A stretch of 64,000 bases of DNA from Rhabditoides inermis (lineage: Eukaryota; Nematoda; Chromadorea; Rhabditida; Rhabditidae): NCBI GenBank assembly GCA_963966185.1, contig CAWZYM010000405.1:539501-603500 (forward strand), read 5' to 3'. The stretch's first letter is position 1. The number at the start of each line of letters is the position of its first letter. The position numbers were made by a program, and so were the translations under genes. The notes below the pieces were generated by a model. That model saw nothing but the letters and a program-made list of their open reading frames with translations. It did not search any database and was not told where the DNA came from. Below, piece by piece: positions 1-10,700 of the stretch.

Positions 1-2438
1 CTGAGGAGGTCCACGGGGTTAGCGGCGCCAGTCAGCAGTAGGTCGTTGAGAGAGGGCGACCCTTTCCTTTTGCTGCTGGCGTTGTGGCACAGGCGGTACT
101 TGCGTGTGCCGTCTGGAAGATCCTTGACAACGATGAGGTACGGTTGGTAAGATGCGGCTCCGAAACGGGGGTTGTCAACTTCCTGCTTGGGGACGATCTC
201 GACGACTCCTTCGGAGAGCCAGTCGTCAATGATCTTCTGGATCTCCTGTTTGACGTGCGGCTTCTTGTCGAGGTTCTGCTTCATGTTGATCAGCTGTCGG
301 ATGGCGACTCCTTCATTGGTTGGTATGACGGCGTCAGGGTCTCGGAGGGGAAGACTGACGGAGTATCGTCCGTCGACGAATCGACATGTCTTCTTGAAGA
401 GGTTCCACGCGGCTTCGTGGTCGTCCGCGTTGGCGTCCTCGGTGATCCCGATTCCCTCCAGGGCGAGCCATTTTGAGATGGCGTTATCGTTCTCCTTGTC
501 GGTGGCGACGCAAGGAAGGGCAGTGACCATTGGAGCTGCGGTGGCGGCGAGGGATCGGGGGGCCGTACCGTGAAGCAGGGGACCGACTGTCGACTCGATG
601 ATGTTGAACCCGTTGACGTGCTTGTTGGTCTGGCGTTTGATGAAACTCCAGAAGTAGTCGTTGCCGATGATCACAGATGGGGACCGATTCTCTCGGATGA
701 CTTCCAGCGGAGTTTCCGTGCCGGTCGGGATGCGGATGACCTGCATGCTCTTGAGTAGAGTGGGGACGCTCCAGACGTCCAAACGGCGATAGCTGCCATC
801 AAGGGTAGCGATTCCCACCGTGTGTTCGTTGACGTCCACGTCGGAGTGGCTGCCACTGAATCCTTGGATCCTGATCTTCCTGGGGGATAAGGGCGTCAAG
901 TCCAGGGCGGCGGCCAGGTTTTGGGTGATCATCGTGGCTTGACAGCCGGAGTCGAACAAGGCGAGGGCGCGAACGGCCTTCTTCGTCACGGGGTTGCACA
1001 GGGTGACCTCCCTGGTCATGAGTGCCGTCTCCCTGCCGTCGCTGGAGTGCGCGGCGGCGGATGACAGGTCCGCGGTCGCAGAGGTGATCCTCTCGGTGTC
1101 GGCGGCGGCGGCGGTTGTTGTTGTCTTCTCGCAGATTGAAGTGTGGTGCCGCGAACGGCAGTTTCTGCATGTCCCTTTGCTGGTGCAGCTGCGGAGGACG
1201 TGTTTGTCCGAGAGGCAATTGAAGCATAGGTTCAACTCTTTAGCGCGGGTGCGGCGCGCACTGGCGGTCGAGTAGCGATCGCATCCGCGGGGTCCATGGG
1301 AGGTACCCTGGCAGAATGGACAGGGGCGAGGGTCCTTTCGCGCGGGCTGAACGGAGTCCTTCGGCTTCTTCTTTTTCTTTCTGCGGTCGTCCGTAGCTTT
1401 GTTAGGGTGGACGGCCGCGGGAAGAGTGGTGACGTTTTCCGCGGAGGAAGGGATGAAGGACTTGGTTGTGCGCTCCGTCGCCGTCTCCGAGATTCGCTTC
1501 AGCAGCTTACGAAGCGACTGGATGTCGAAGTTCTGGTCCGCTAGGCGGGCTTGGAAGATCTGCGCGTCGAGCCAACCGGGGAGGCTCTTCTCGACTTGGA
1601 TGAGCGTGGACTCACCGGTGATGTCGATGTTGAGGTTCTCCATCTGCAACAGGATACACTCTAGGCGGTCGACGTAATTATAGAGGTCGATGAGCGAGGA
1701 TCCTTTGCACTTGAGTTGTGCGAGCTGCGAATGGAGATCGCGGGATATTTTCTTTTCGTTTCCGAATCGGTCGGTCAGGCGCTCGATGGCGGCGGCATAG
1801 TTCTCCTCCTTGATCTCGAATCCGGCGACGCAATTCCTTGCGGGACCTTCCAGGGAGGAGATCAAGTAGTGGAACTTGGCGACGGTTGAGAGAGACGAGT
1901 TGGAGTCCACGGAAGAGCGGAACAGCTGCATGAACTGGTTCCATTCCATCGGGTTTCCGGTGAACTTCGGCAACTCCATCTTGGGTAGTCGGAGGGGGGC
2001 TCCACTATGCTGGGAGGAGGACGGCCCTGGGAGGGCAGGAGACTGGGAGGACAGAGATCCCCCCATCTTCTTGGAAATGGTGTCTTTGAGAGATGCCAAT
2101 TCCTTCAGGATCTCGCGTGTCTTAGAGGTGACGGCGTCCGGGCCCTCGGCGGTCTGGGTGTAGGTCGCCATTACTCCATCTTCTCGCTCGGCTGCGTCAT
2201 CACCCATGGATCCGATCAGTTTCAGCCAGGCGAGTTCTTGAACGTTGATGTTGTCGAGCTCGGCGGCAAGTCCCTTCTCGAATCCTCGGATGGTGCTGAT
2301 AGCCTCGGCGAGCTTGGTGGGGTCTGTCTCCGATCCGGCTGCCTGTTTCAGCAGCGCGGCTTTCGAGGAGAGGTCCGCTAGTTGCGTCTTCAAGACGTTC
2401 ACCGAGCGAGTGTAGCGGGTGCGGATGGTCGTGGACAT
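1..2438 (-). CDS. BEL/Pao retrotransposon gag-pol polyprotein (5' part, runs off the window)
   Basis: One uninterrupted frame of about 812 codons runs from the ATG at 2438-2436 to base 1 with no stop. In order it shows a gag-like region typical of BEL/Pao (DUF1759 style, LPKFTGNPMEWNQF near residue 185) and zinc knuckles CPFCQGTSHGPRGC and CFNCLSDKHVLRSC (CX2CX4HX4C), plus a third, CRNCRSRHHTSIC (CX2CX4HX3C). An aspartic protease follows with the active-site triplet in LFDSGCQATMI. The frame ends in the start of reverse transcriptase, with YRLCHNASSK and the family-typical SLNDLLLTG. The rest of RT, RNase H and integrase would lie left of the window. The protein copies the element through reverse transcription. 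An open frame this long in a retrotransposon suggests a young, possibly active copy. A Gypsy element is less likely because the RT wording and the tRNA-Gly primer site fit BEL/Pao. Confidence 0.92.
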   Translation of the reverse strand, partial: MSTTIRTRYTRSVNVLKTQLADLSSKAALLKQAAGSETDPTKLAEAISTIRGFEKGLAAELDNINVQELAWLKLIGSMGDDAAEREDGVMATYTQTAEGPDAVTSKTREILKELASLKDTISKKMGGSLSSQSPALPGPSSSQHSGAPLRLPKMELPKFTGNPMEWNQFMQLFRSSVDSNSSLSTVAKFHYLISSLEGPARNCVAGFEIKEENYAAAIERLTDRFGNEKKISRDLHSQLAQLKCKGSSLIDLYNYVDRLECILLQMENLNIDITGESTLIQVEKSLPGWLDAQIFQARLADQNFDIQSLRKLLKRISETATERTTKSFIPSSAENVTTLPAAVHPNKATDDRRKKKKKPKDSVQPARKDPRPCPFCQGTSHGPRGCDRYSTASARRTRAKELNLCFNCLSDKHVLRSCTSKGTCRNCRSRHHTSICEKTTTTAAAADTERITSATADLSSAAAHSSDGRETALMTREVTLCNPVTKKAVRALALFDSGCQATMITQNLAAALDLTPLSPRKIRIQGFSGSHSDVDVNEHTVGIATLDGSYRRLDVWSVPTLLKSMQVIRIPTGTETPLEVIRENRSPSVIIGNDYFWSFIKRQTNKHVNGFNIIESTVGPLLHGTAPRSLAATAAPMVTALPCVATDKENDNAISKWLALEGIGITEDANADDHEAAWNLFKKTCRFVDGRYSVSLPLRDPDAVIPTNEGVAIRQLINMKQNLDKKPHVKQEIQKIIDDWLSEGVVEIVPKQEVDNPRFGAASYQPYLIVVKDLPDGTRKYRLCHNASSKRKGSPSLNDLLLTGAANPVDLL

Positions 2439-2737
2439 TGTGGGTCCGTGTTCTTTTTAGTAAGAAATCACACTCACGGGGTCCTGCGGTCGACCAGCGG
2501 CGGTGACTCTGTGGCGGAGTCGGGGGTGTCGTGCGGCGACGGGCTGAGCAGCGCTGGCGAAGAGCGGCGGCGCAGGCTGGGCACAGCGGGTGACTCTGCG
2601 GCGGAGTCGGGGTTTGCTGCCGGCGTCGAGATGTGGTGTCTCGGCGGCGGCGGCGGGGTCCAAGTAGAGGCGAGCGCTTGCGGCGGCGAGTGTGGACTGC
2701 TCGACGACGGCGAAGCGGGGTCGGCGCGAGTGGTAAT

Positions 2738-2750
2738 GGCCGATGCACCA
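2738..2750 (-). promoter_or_regulatory. Primer binding site complementary to tRNA-Gly(GCC)
   Basis: Read on the minus strand, the 13 bases TGGTGCATCGGCC match the complement of the 3' end (with CCA) of animal tRNA-Gly(GCC) as I remember it. The site lies four bases downstream of the proposed LTR end (CA at 2755) and about 300 bases before the gag ATG. tRNA-Gly is a known primer choice for BEL/Pao elements. Confidence 0.8.
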
Positions 2751-2754
2751 ATTT

Positions 2755-3441
2755 TGTGCTCACCACCAGAGGATCCCGAGGTGGTTGTAGGTAGATGCTT
2801 TATTCATACTCGATCCGTCATTAAATACTCAGAGACATTCAAAACATTACGCCCGTGACTCACGCAGCACTCAAAACATTACATGCGGAGGATATGCGAG
2901 GATGGGGACGTATGTGTGGGTGAGTCACATACAGGAATGCATGAGTCACACGAGAACAACAGACAAATCGACAACATAGAATCGTGGGGTTCTACACAGT
3001 GGGGTATACCTGTATCGGGCCACGGATCTCAGCTGGAGTGGGGAAGGAGGGAGTTGAGTCGGCGTCCGGGAGAGTCGAGTAGATGAGGGCATACTACTGG
3101 GGAATTCTACTGGGCTTATATACGGGCTCATTGAGGGGACGTCGACGTGCGTCGCGGCCCGGCGATTCATCCGGATGTTGTGCGAGAGCGTGCGAGAGAG
3201 CGTGCCTGGCGCGGAGAGTCCGACGCGCCGACCCTGGAATGGCGAGTGTTATGGTTTGCAATTCATCTGTTGTGGTTCACAGCCCCGCATGTTTGGGTAG
3301 ATCTCATGTCCCCTGCGACCCCGCTCTGTGTCACCTTAGTGAGTCACGGGTCTCAAATCTCCTCCCGTGAGATGAGGTGTTAATTAGGCGTCTAATTATC
3401 CTTGGATATGTTTCTCCCGAGAGTGTTATGGTTTATTGACA
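2755..3441 (-). repeat. Putative 5' LTR of the BEL/Pao element
   Basis: On the minus strand the segment begins TGTCAATAAACC and ends GAGCACA, giving TG...CA ends. It holds a TATA-like box (CGTATATAAGC, about 3115-3126) and an AATAAA at 2804-2799, so U3, R and U5 are in the expected order. The inner end is supported by the primer binding site. The outer end near 3441 is inferred only from the TGT start, because the partner LTR is outside the window. A similar stretch, GAGTGTTATGGTTT followed by a TTTGGGTA-ATCTCAT block, occurs at both 3243 and 3421, so the U3 may carry an internal repeat or the boundary may be shifted. Confidence 0.55.
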
Positions 3442-4503
3442 TTTTTGGGTATATCTCATATGCGTTTTATGATTCATGAACTTGTGTTATACTATTTACA
3501 TAATTCTACGTGTTCTGTTATGACTCAGGCCGATTAGACGACATAACTAAATCTAAAAATTTGATTCGAATATCGAATTATCACACTGCAACACAATGTA
3601 AACGCTTTGTTTTCGATGCTAAGTCTTTTGATCAAACACTCACTCGTATAGTCACATATCACACACTCACCAGTTGTATTTTTTGAAATAAATTATAAAT
3701 CAATGTGTTTATGACATCCTCGATAGTTTAAGTGGATTATAAAATGATGTTGTACAGATTCGCCTCTTCTTTTTACAGAATTGGGAAAATAAGCTGGAGA
3801 TCTGAAAACCAACGAATTCATGACGCTGCAGCAATATAATGACTGACCTTTACCAACGTATTTATTGTAACGGAAGATCTCTAACTAAGCTACTATATAC
3901 CTTTAACAATTTATCGATGTCCGATGTAATCTGAAAGCTTTTGTGTTATTATAAATTGAACGTGGTATAATCTCAAATGTGAACGTTGAAAGTTCAGTCA
4001 ACGCCGTGTAAAACTCTTTTAAGGAACTATCATGTTTCCACATACAAGTTTAAAATATATCGGAAAAAATAGGATCTTTCAGTCTCAGTTCCAAATTTCG
4101 AGATTCACTAACCTTTGCGTGACTTCTCACTGACTCTGAATTTCAGCGCATCTATGGCACTATGAATAAAAATAAGCTAGTTTCTTGGGTACTTTTTTAC
4201 CGTTCAAAGATAAAATAATAAATGAATAAATATGAACGCAATATAGCAGCACTGTACGACAGCTTTGCAAGTTGCAATATGCCTGCATCACAGCGTCCAA
4301 ATCGATAATGAATCACCAGCTGAATCGCCAATTCACACTCCGCAACCAATACAACAATTTATCGAAAACATATATATCAAAATCTCACATCCCAACAATC
4401 GCCGGCAAAACAAGTGTGTCGCAGAAAAAAAATCAAAGAAAGCGCACTGGGAGCTACCAAAAGAGACCAAATCGTACAAACAACTGAGGGGGCCGAGTGA
4501 GAA
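3442..4503. other. AT-rich intergenic spacer, no gene seen
   Basis: This stretch lies between the LTR and the 3' end of GMP reductase. It is AT-rich and shows no credible exon, RNA gene or repeat array. The right-hand part should hold the GMP reductase 3' UTR. Short open frames near 4265-4487 have no splice support and look accidental. Confidence 0.6.
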
Positions 4504-6666
4504 TCACTTGTTGACCTCGAGGCCAGTGTAGAGCTCGTTCGTCTGTTGGGTGACGCGGATGAAGGTGGTCCGCTTCGGAAGCTCCTTGAGACACGCAGAG
4601 CCAGTGTACGTGCATGCAGAGCGAAGACCACCCAGAAGGTCCAGGCAAGTGTTGTTCACGTCACCACTAAGATATGTTAATGGAATCGAGAAACAATTAC
4701 AGGAACTAATTGAAACTACAGTATACTTACCGGTACGGCATGTTGACCGTCTTTCCCTCTGAGGCGCGGTATTCGGCGACCGAGCCAGAGTGCTTGTTCA
4801 TCGCAGTGTCAGACGACATACCGTAGAAGAGCTAAAAGGGTACGGTACAATGTAATGCATCTACAGTATCCCTACAGTACCTTGTACTTCCTTCCATCCT
4901 TCTCGATGAGCTCGCCTCCAGACTGGTCGTGGCCGGCAAACAGACCGCCAATCATCACAAAGTCAGCGCCTGTAAATCAATCAATAATCAATCGATATTT
5001 ACTACTACTACTACATGATTGTTCATCTCTAATGCCTAACAATCAGTCCGCACAGCTGTTAAGTGAAAGTGCCGAAACAGTGTACGCAGGATGTGCATGT
5101 CTTTGTTTTGCTTTTAGAAATACAATATTTCAATCAATCAGTGAGATCGACGCACCAGCTCCGAAGGCCTTGGCCGCGTCTCCGGGGTTGGTGATGCCGC
5201 CGTCCGAGATGACGTGGCCATTGAGGCCGTGCGCCGCGTCCGCACACTCCAGCACAGACGACAACTGCGGGTAGCCGACGCCCGCCTTCTTGCGAGTCGT
5301 GCACACAGACCCCGGTCCGATACCGCACTGCAAAACGGTGAGCATGTACGCATAGTCTACCGTCGAGTACATACAAGATGTTACAGTATGCGGTAGAATA
5401 ATAGGGGCCGTCGTGGCGTTCCCACAAGATGTTACATATGATATACAGTAGGATACAGTAGCCACAATACCTTGACAACGTCGGCGCCCGAGAGAAGCAG
5501 CTCTTCCGTCATCTCTCCAGTCACCACGTTGCCAGCCATGACAGTGTGGCGGGGGTACGCCTCGCGCACCTCAAAGCAGCACTTGTCTGTCACGTCATCT
5601 AATCAAGTACTCTCATAGACGAACGAAGATCTATATTTTAATCAGAATCATCTACTGATAATAAAACTTAACAACCGTAAGCCAAGATAAAAGTAGGTAT
5701 AGTACCAAAATAACAATAAAATCATTTCCTACAGTAGTACACTACCTTGCGGATAAAGTCGACAAAGTGCTCCGAATATCCATTGGCAACATCCAGACAC
5801 ACAAACTCGAGCTGCGGGACAGCCTCGAGAATCAGCTTCAGCTGAAAAGAGAGACAATGCAATAAGTGAAATAAAAAAGTTTACAAAAGTCAAAGCGCAG
5901 TTGCGACACGATATCCTTCCTCTTCCTCTACCAGATGTTATTCCACGAGGGATAACGGTCACCATGAGAGTTTGCAGTGTTACAGTACCCAAATCGTACT
6001 GTACCGATTGAATACGGTAGCTACCGTACCTTGTCAAAGTCGTTCGAGCTCATTCCGGACGAGACGGCAACGTGCTTGAACACGTCCGCGTCAGGGCCGC
6101 GCTTGGCAGAAAAGTCAGCCCACTGGTCAACCTGAAACAGATCGTAGGACAGTCAGCTTAATCATTTACAGTTGCAAATCAAATCAAATATTCATCCAAA
6201 ATCGCATTTTCATGTAATGCTTTGCACAGCTTAGCTACAGTTGCATCGATGCCAATAACTAATTTTCTCCCCATTACCCCACCGATACTGGCAACAGTTT
6301 TTAACGTAACTAGAGTGTGATGTTGAGGAGCGCGTACCGTGTAGTGCTTGTGGACGGTGGTGAACATCATGTGCTGCGAGAGCGCGTCCGCCATCTCGAA
6401 TGTGCCCACAGTGTCCATGTTCGAGGCGATCAGAGGAATACCAGAGTACGTGCGCTTAGAGTTGCGGAACGTGTATCTGAATGGCCAAGATGAACATCTA
6501 TGTCACTACAGTAAGACAGGTGACTACAGTAAGCCACGAAAACTACAGTACCCCTCACTCACTCCTTGACGAGCGACACGTCGGCGCGGCTCTTGAGCGT
6601 CGAGCGCTTGGGACGGATGAGCACATCCTTAAAGTCGAGCCGCGGCTCGTTCTCAATACGAGGCAT
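4504..6666 (-). CDS. GMPR: GMP reductase (NADPH), complete, 9 exons
   Basis: The enzyme converts GMP to IMP with release of ammonia, in cytosolic purine salvage. Exons: 6666-6563, 6476-6338, 6131-6030, 5841-5746, 5569-5471, 5327-5156, 4969-4881, 4831-4731, 4666-4504. All junctions are GT-AG and phases agree, giving 354 residues against about 345-348 in vertebrates. Family signatures are the start [53 protein letters not shown] with the catalytic Cys at about residue 189, [33 protein letters not shown] and TTFIRVTQQ. The start ATG is the conserved family start. IMP dehydrogenase is excluded because there is no CBS insert and the GMPR-specific C-terminus is present. The start of exon 5 could lie a few codons upstream. 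Introns carry several CTACAGTA/TACTGTAG words. Confidence 0.97.
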
Positions 6667-7737
6667 CCCTGAAAATGTACTGTAGGTTACATCAGTATCG
6701 TCACGAGAAAAGACAACGCGATGGATGCGGTACTCCACAAATAAGAAATTATTCGAAAGCGAGCGCACGTGGAAGCTTCGGCAGACTGTGTGCCGGTGCG
6801 GCGGCCGTTCGGCGCTTTTCAACCGACCACGATGGCATTTGCACTCTGCAGACCGCGTCGAAGTGTATGGGAGCGGGGCGTGGAGGGGTGGGGAGAGCAT
6901 GGCACCGCCCGCCTCCGCAATCCAGATACGCCATCTATGTCTGCTCCGCACCACCAAACACATGCGATACGAGCGAGAAAAAACACCTTGCGGTCAGCGA
7001 CTGACCAGATAACAGCGGTCACAGACAAAGCGAGAGATATGCGAGGGCTGATTTACAAGCGTCGGCCAGACAAGCCTAGACGTCTGAAGGATGCTCGTGG
7101 CGAGAATGAATGAGTCGTGTGAAACTGGGATGCAAAGGAGGATGAGTGAATGATAAGATAAAACATGTACATCTAAGTCTCCTCTCTCTCTCCTCTCGTC
7201 CGCGGCCGATCGATTCCTTGTTTATTCGCGAGCGTGAAACTGTGTTGAGAGGAGAGAGAGAGAGAACTTGAGAACTTTGTTCCGTACATTAGATGGAAAC
7301 CAGCGATATTCTTCCGATCTATGGCAACGATAACAGCGGCGGCTAAACAAATTCGTCAAACATGGAAGATCAACGGCACATTGCCGGCACGTGGCAGCGA
7401 AATCGGCGACAATAGCAGGGGATTTCCCGCGCAAAAACCTGGAATCGCGTAAACACTGAAAGTGTTGCAGTTTGCGCGCGAAGCAGCTTGATTCAAAATG
7501 GGTAATACTAGAAACTCACGAGTATAGTAATATACAATTAGAAATAGTGTTTATTGTAAAACATATACTTGATGACACATCGTCGTTAAGGTCGTGGAAA
7601 AGCTCGAGCGAAGGATTAGATTCGGTATTCACGGGGCACGTACCGGTATGTACAAGACAGAAAATAGATTCGTGAATAGATGCTAGTGGTGCTAGAGTAT
7701 GTGTGTGTGTGTTGAGCGGGGGGGGGGTTGTGAGCGG
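6667..7737. promoter_or_regulatory. Spacer: GMP reductase promoter side and myosin 3' flank
   Basis: Both neighbours are on the minus strand, so this stretch must hold the GMP reductase promoter/5' UTR (near 6667-7000) and the 3' end of the myosin transcript (near 7700). I see short (CT)/(GA) runs near 7180 and 7250 and a GT run near 7700. Overlapping open frames at 6675-7113 have no splice support. No distinct promoter motif was recognised. Confidence 0.5.
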
Positions 7738-10700
7738 CTACACGATGGCGGAGTGCGGGGGCGGGTGGGGCGCGTGCGATTGGCTGGCGAACGCGCGCGG
7801 GATACGCAGCCGAGTCTCGCCAGTGTCCACCTCAACATAGCCTCGTCTACTCTGGCAGTTATGAACTGCAAACACGACACAATACATGGATCTGTGATCG
7901 ATTATGTGGAGAGAGAGAGAGAGAGACCACCTCCAACTGTTCCTCGTCTAGGCACACGACGCAGACGGCGTCTCCGGCGCGCAGCAGCGTCCCGCTCCCA
8001 TCGTCTGCAAGGTACATAAATGGAAGAACGCTGTGACGCGATTCGAGATGTCTGCGCTATCCGATATCATTCTCTTTATGATCACACAAAACTGACTTGA
8101 GTTGAAAGTTGAAATACCTGTGTGATCGACGAGCATCGTTCTCCTCTGCGGCAGTGGGTGGCGGCGGTTTTCGACTATGAGATAGTCTCGCGGCGGCGGC
8201 GGCGGCGGCGGCACGCGGCGTTCCGGCTGCAGTCACACGTATGGATATATGGGGTCTACTGTCAGGGCTGTTCATATACTACAACTCTTTTTACAATAGA
8301 AACATCGACGCGACACAGACCGTTGGAAAACTGTGCCTTATTCTGTCACAAAAAACCTCGAATTGTACTTTCCTGCCGAAACATAGACGTAAACATGTAA
8401 AGGCTCTGATTCGAGTTGATAAATAACTCACCGCCGTCACCAGTCTTTCTCCGATGCCCCACACAGCCAGCTGCTCGCGGATCACAGCCTCGTCCGCGCG
8501 CAGGTACTCGCACGTGTCGTTTGACTCAAACATTCGCTCTCATTCTCATTATCTCTCTTTCTTTTTCTCTCTCTCTTTCTTTATCTCTCTCTTACTCTAT
8601 CTCTCTATCTCTCTTTTTTGTGGTGCACAAAACACAGAAAAATAACTCTCATTTGCTTGTATACGCCACAAGTCTGTGCACCTCACCTTGACGCAGTGCA
8701 CCATGATAGGCGGTTGCTCGCAGTCCAGTATCTCGTCCACCTTCAGCGTGTAGTCCTGCACGAACGTCGGCGCGTCCAGCTCCGATGCCATATGGCTCGC
8801 CTTCACCGAGTAGTTCTGAACACTTGTGCTAGTTTACGAATTTACGATGTGATACGATTACGATACGACGATTTTACGATGTGCGATTTTTGGCTAGCTT
8901 TTTTTGCGAAGTTGGCAAGAGTCGATATCACAAGTGCACACATTGCGATTTGTGGGAAGACAGAAACGAAGAAAAAAAACAGCAAATAGAGACACTGACC
9001 ACGTTGTGCCGCAGTGCATCCAGGTCCTGTGTGAAGAGCGAAGAGACAAACTTGAAGTTGCACACCGAGCGGTCGAATAATTGCACCTGGAAGGCAAGTG
9101 AAATCGCATAGTTTTCTTGCTTAGTTCTCTTTTTGTAAAATGAATACTGAAACATGACGAACAATCTCGCTGCGAAGTGTGTTCCTGTTTCTCTCGAGCA
9201 TCTTGGGTGTGTCGTAGTGGAGGGGACGCGCGCCGTCGCAGTGTCGAACAGCCAGTTGGTGCTCCCGCAGTGACACTTGCTAAAACATTGTTCAATATTA
9301 CTTTGTTCTCGTGTTTTTTTTTCTTTTGAATGTATCACAGCGCCTGTGTAGACGTGAATCGGTACGACGTCAGTCGTTTCCTGTCTATCGCTCTGGGATT
9401 TTCCGATTGGCACAAACGCACACTCGCTTTTCGCGATCTAATGAGAAACATATAAAAAAAACTCAATAAAAAAGAATAACAAGTGGTACCTTCATAGTGT
9501 GACTGTGCTCTCTGAAGGTGGACTCAAACTCTCTATGCGAGCCGCTGGGAGAATCACACGACTGATCGAGGAGAGCGAACAGACCATAGTTCTAAAACAC
9601 TTTATGACGTCATGATTGACACATTTTATGAATTCATTGTCACCTCCTGGAAAATGTCGGTGAGCAGATCATTGTGCACTTCCGTGTCTGCGTTTTGGTT
9701 CTGAAAGAATACGTTTATTTATGTCGTTAAATTTCTTTTATCTATGCAACCTGCCCAGATGCGCGCTTGCACATCCCACTAAATTCATTGTGTCGATGAT
9801 AATATCATAATAAATGTATTGTATTTGTTTTGAATATGTATATTTTATTCGCCGCACTCGAGGTCGTCTACCGCTCTATGTTCGCCACTGCCGATTGGTC
9901 TTCGAGAGGAGTCCCTGACAACGACACCCGTCATCCGCTGTACATCGCCGGCCGCCGACTCTCTTCCCACCTGAGGTTTGCCGACGACACCGTATTATTC
10001 GCTGAGTCGACGTCGGAGGCTCAACAGATGCTGAACGAGCTGAACAACGCCAGCGAGGAGGCCAGACTGCGCATCAACAGCCGAAAGACCCAGTTCATCC
10101 GCACTCTGTTCACCCCGGACGGAGCGATAAGGATGAACTGCGAGATGGTGGAGTCTGTGGAGAGCTATGTCTATCTCAGCAAGCTCATCAACGGCATCAA
10201 CACGCTCGAGGAGAAGATAAACAGAAGGACTCGCGCTGACTGGGCTGCATTCTGTAGCATAAAGGAGACTCTCGCTACTCTGAAAGATACCTGAAGGCTG
10301 AAGATACCTGAAGGCTAATCTCTCAAATGCCTCGGTTCTGCCTTCTCTCTGCTACGCTACCGAAACCTGGGCGTACACGGAGAAAAAGTCGTGGACGGAT
10401 TCGCACCGCACATCGAGCTATGGAGAGGCCGCTGATGAGCTATACGCTGCAAAGACAAAGAGACGAGGGCATTAGCAGCGAGGAGATGAGAAGACGGTCA
10501 AAGCTGAAGGATCCGCTGCGGTACATGCGCCGGGCAAACATCGATGGGCCGGGCACATCATCAGGACGATGGATGATGGACACGTGCCTTCACTGAGTGG
10601 TACCCACGCCACGTCAAACGGACACTCGGGAGACCACCTATTCGCTGGATAGATTCTATCCGTACCTTTTCGAGACACTTCAATATAGGCAACGGCAACG

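Noticed and set aside
84..2858. Several open frames of 60-190 codons on both strands over the left 2.8 kb
   Set aside because: They are shadows of the continuous gag-pol frame on the minus strand, which carries all the recognisable domains.
4265..4531. Plus-strand frames before the GMP reductase stop
   Set aside because: AT-rich, no domain, no splice support, and partly antisense to the last GMP reductase exon.
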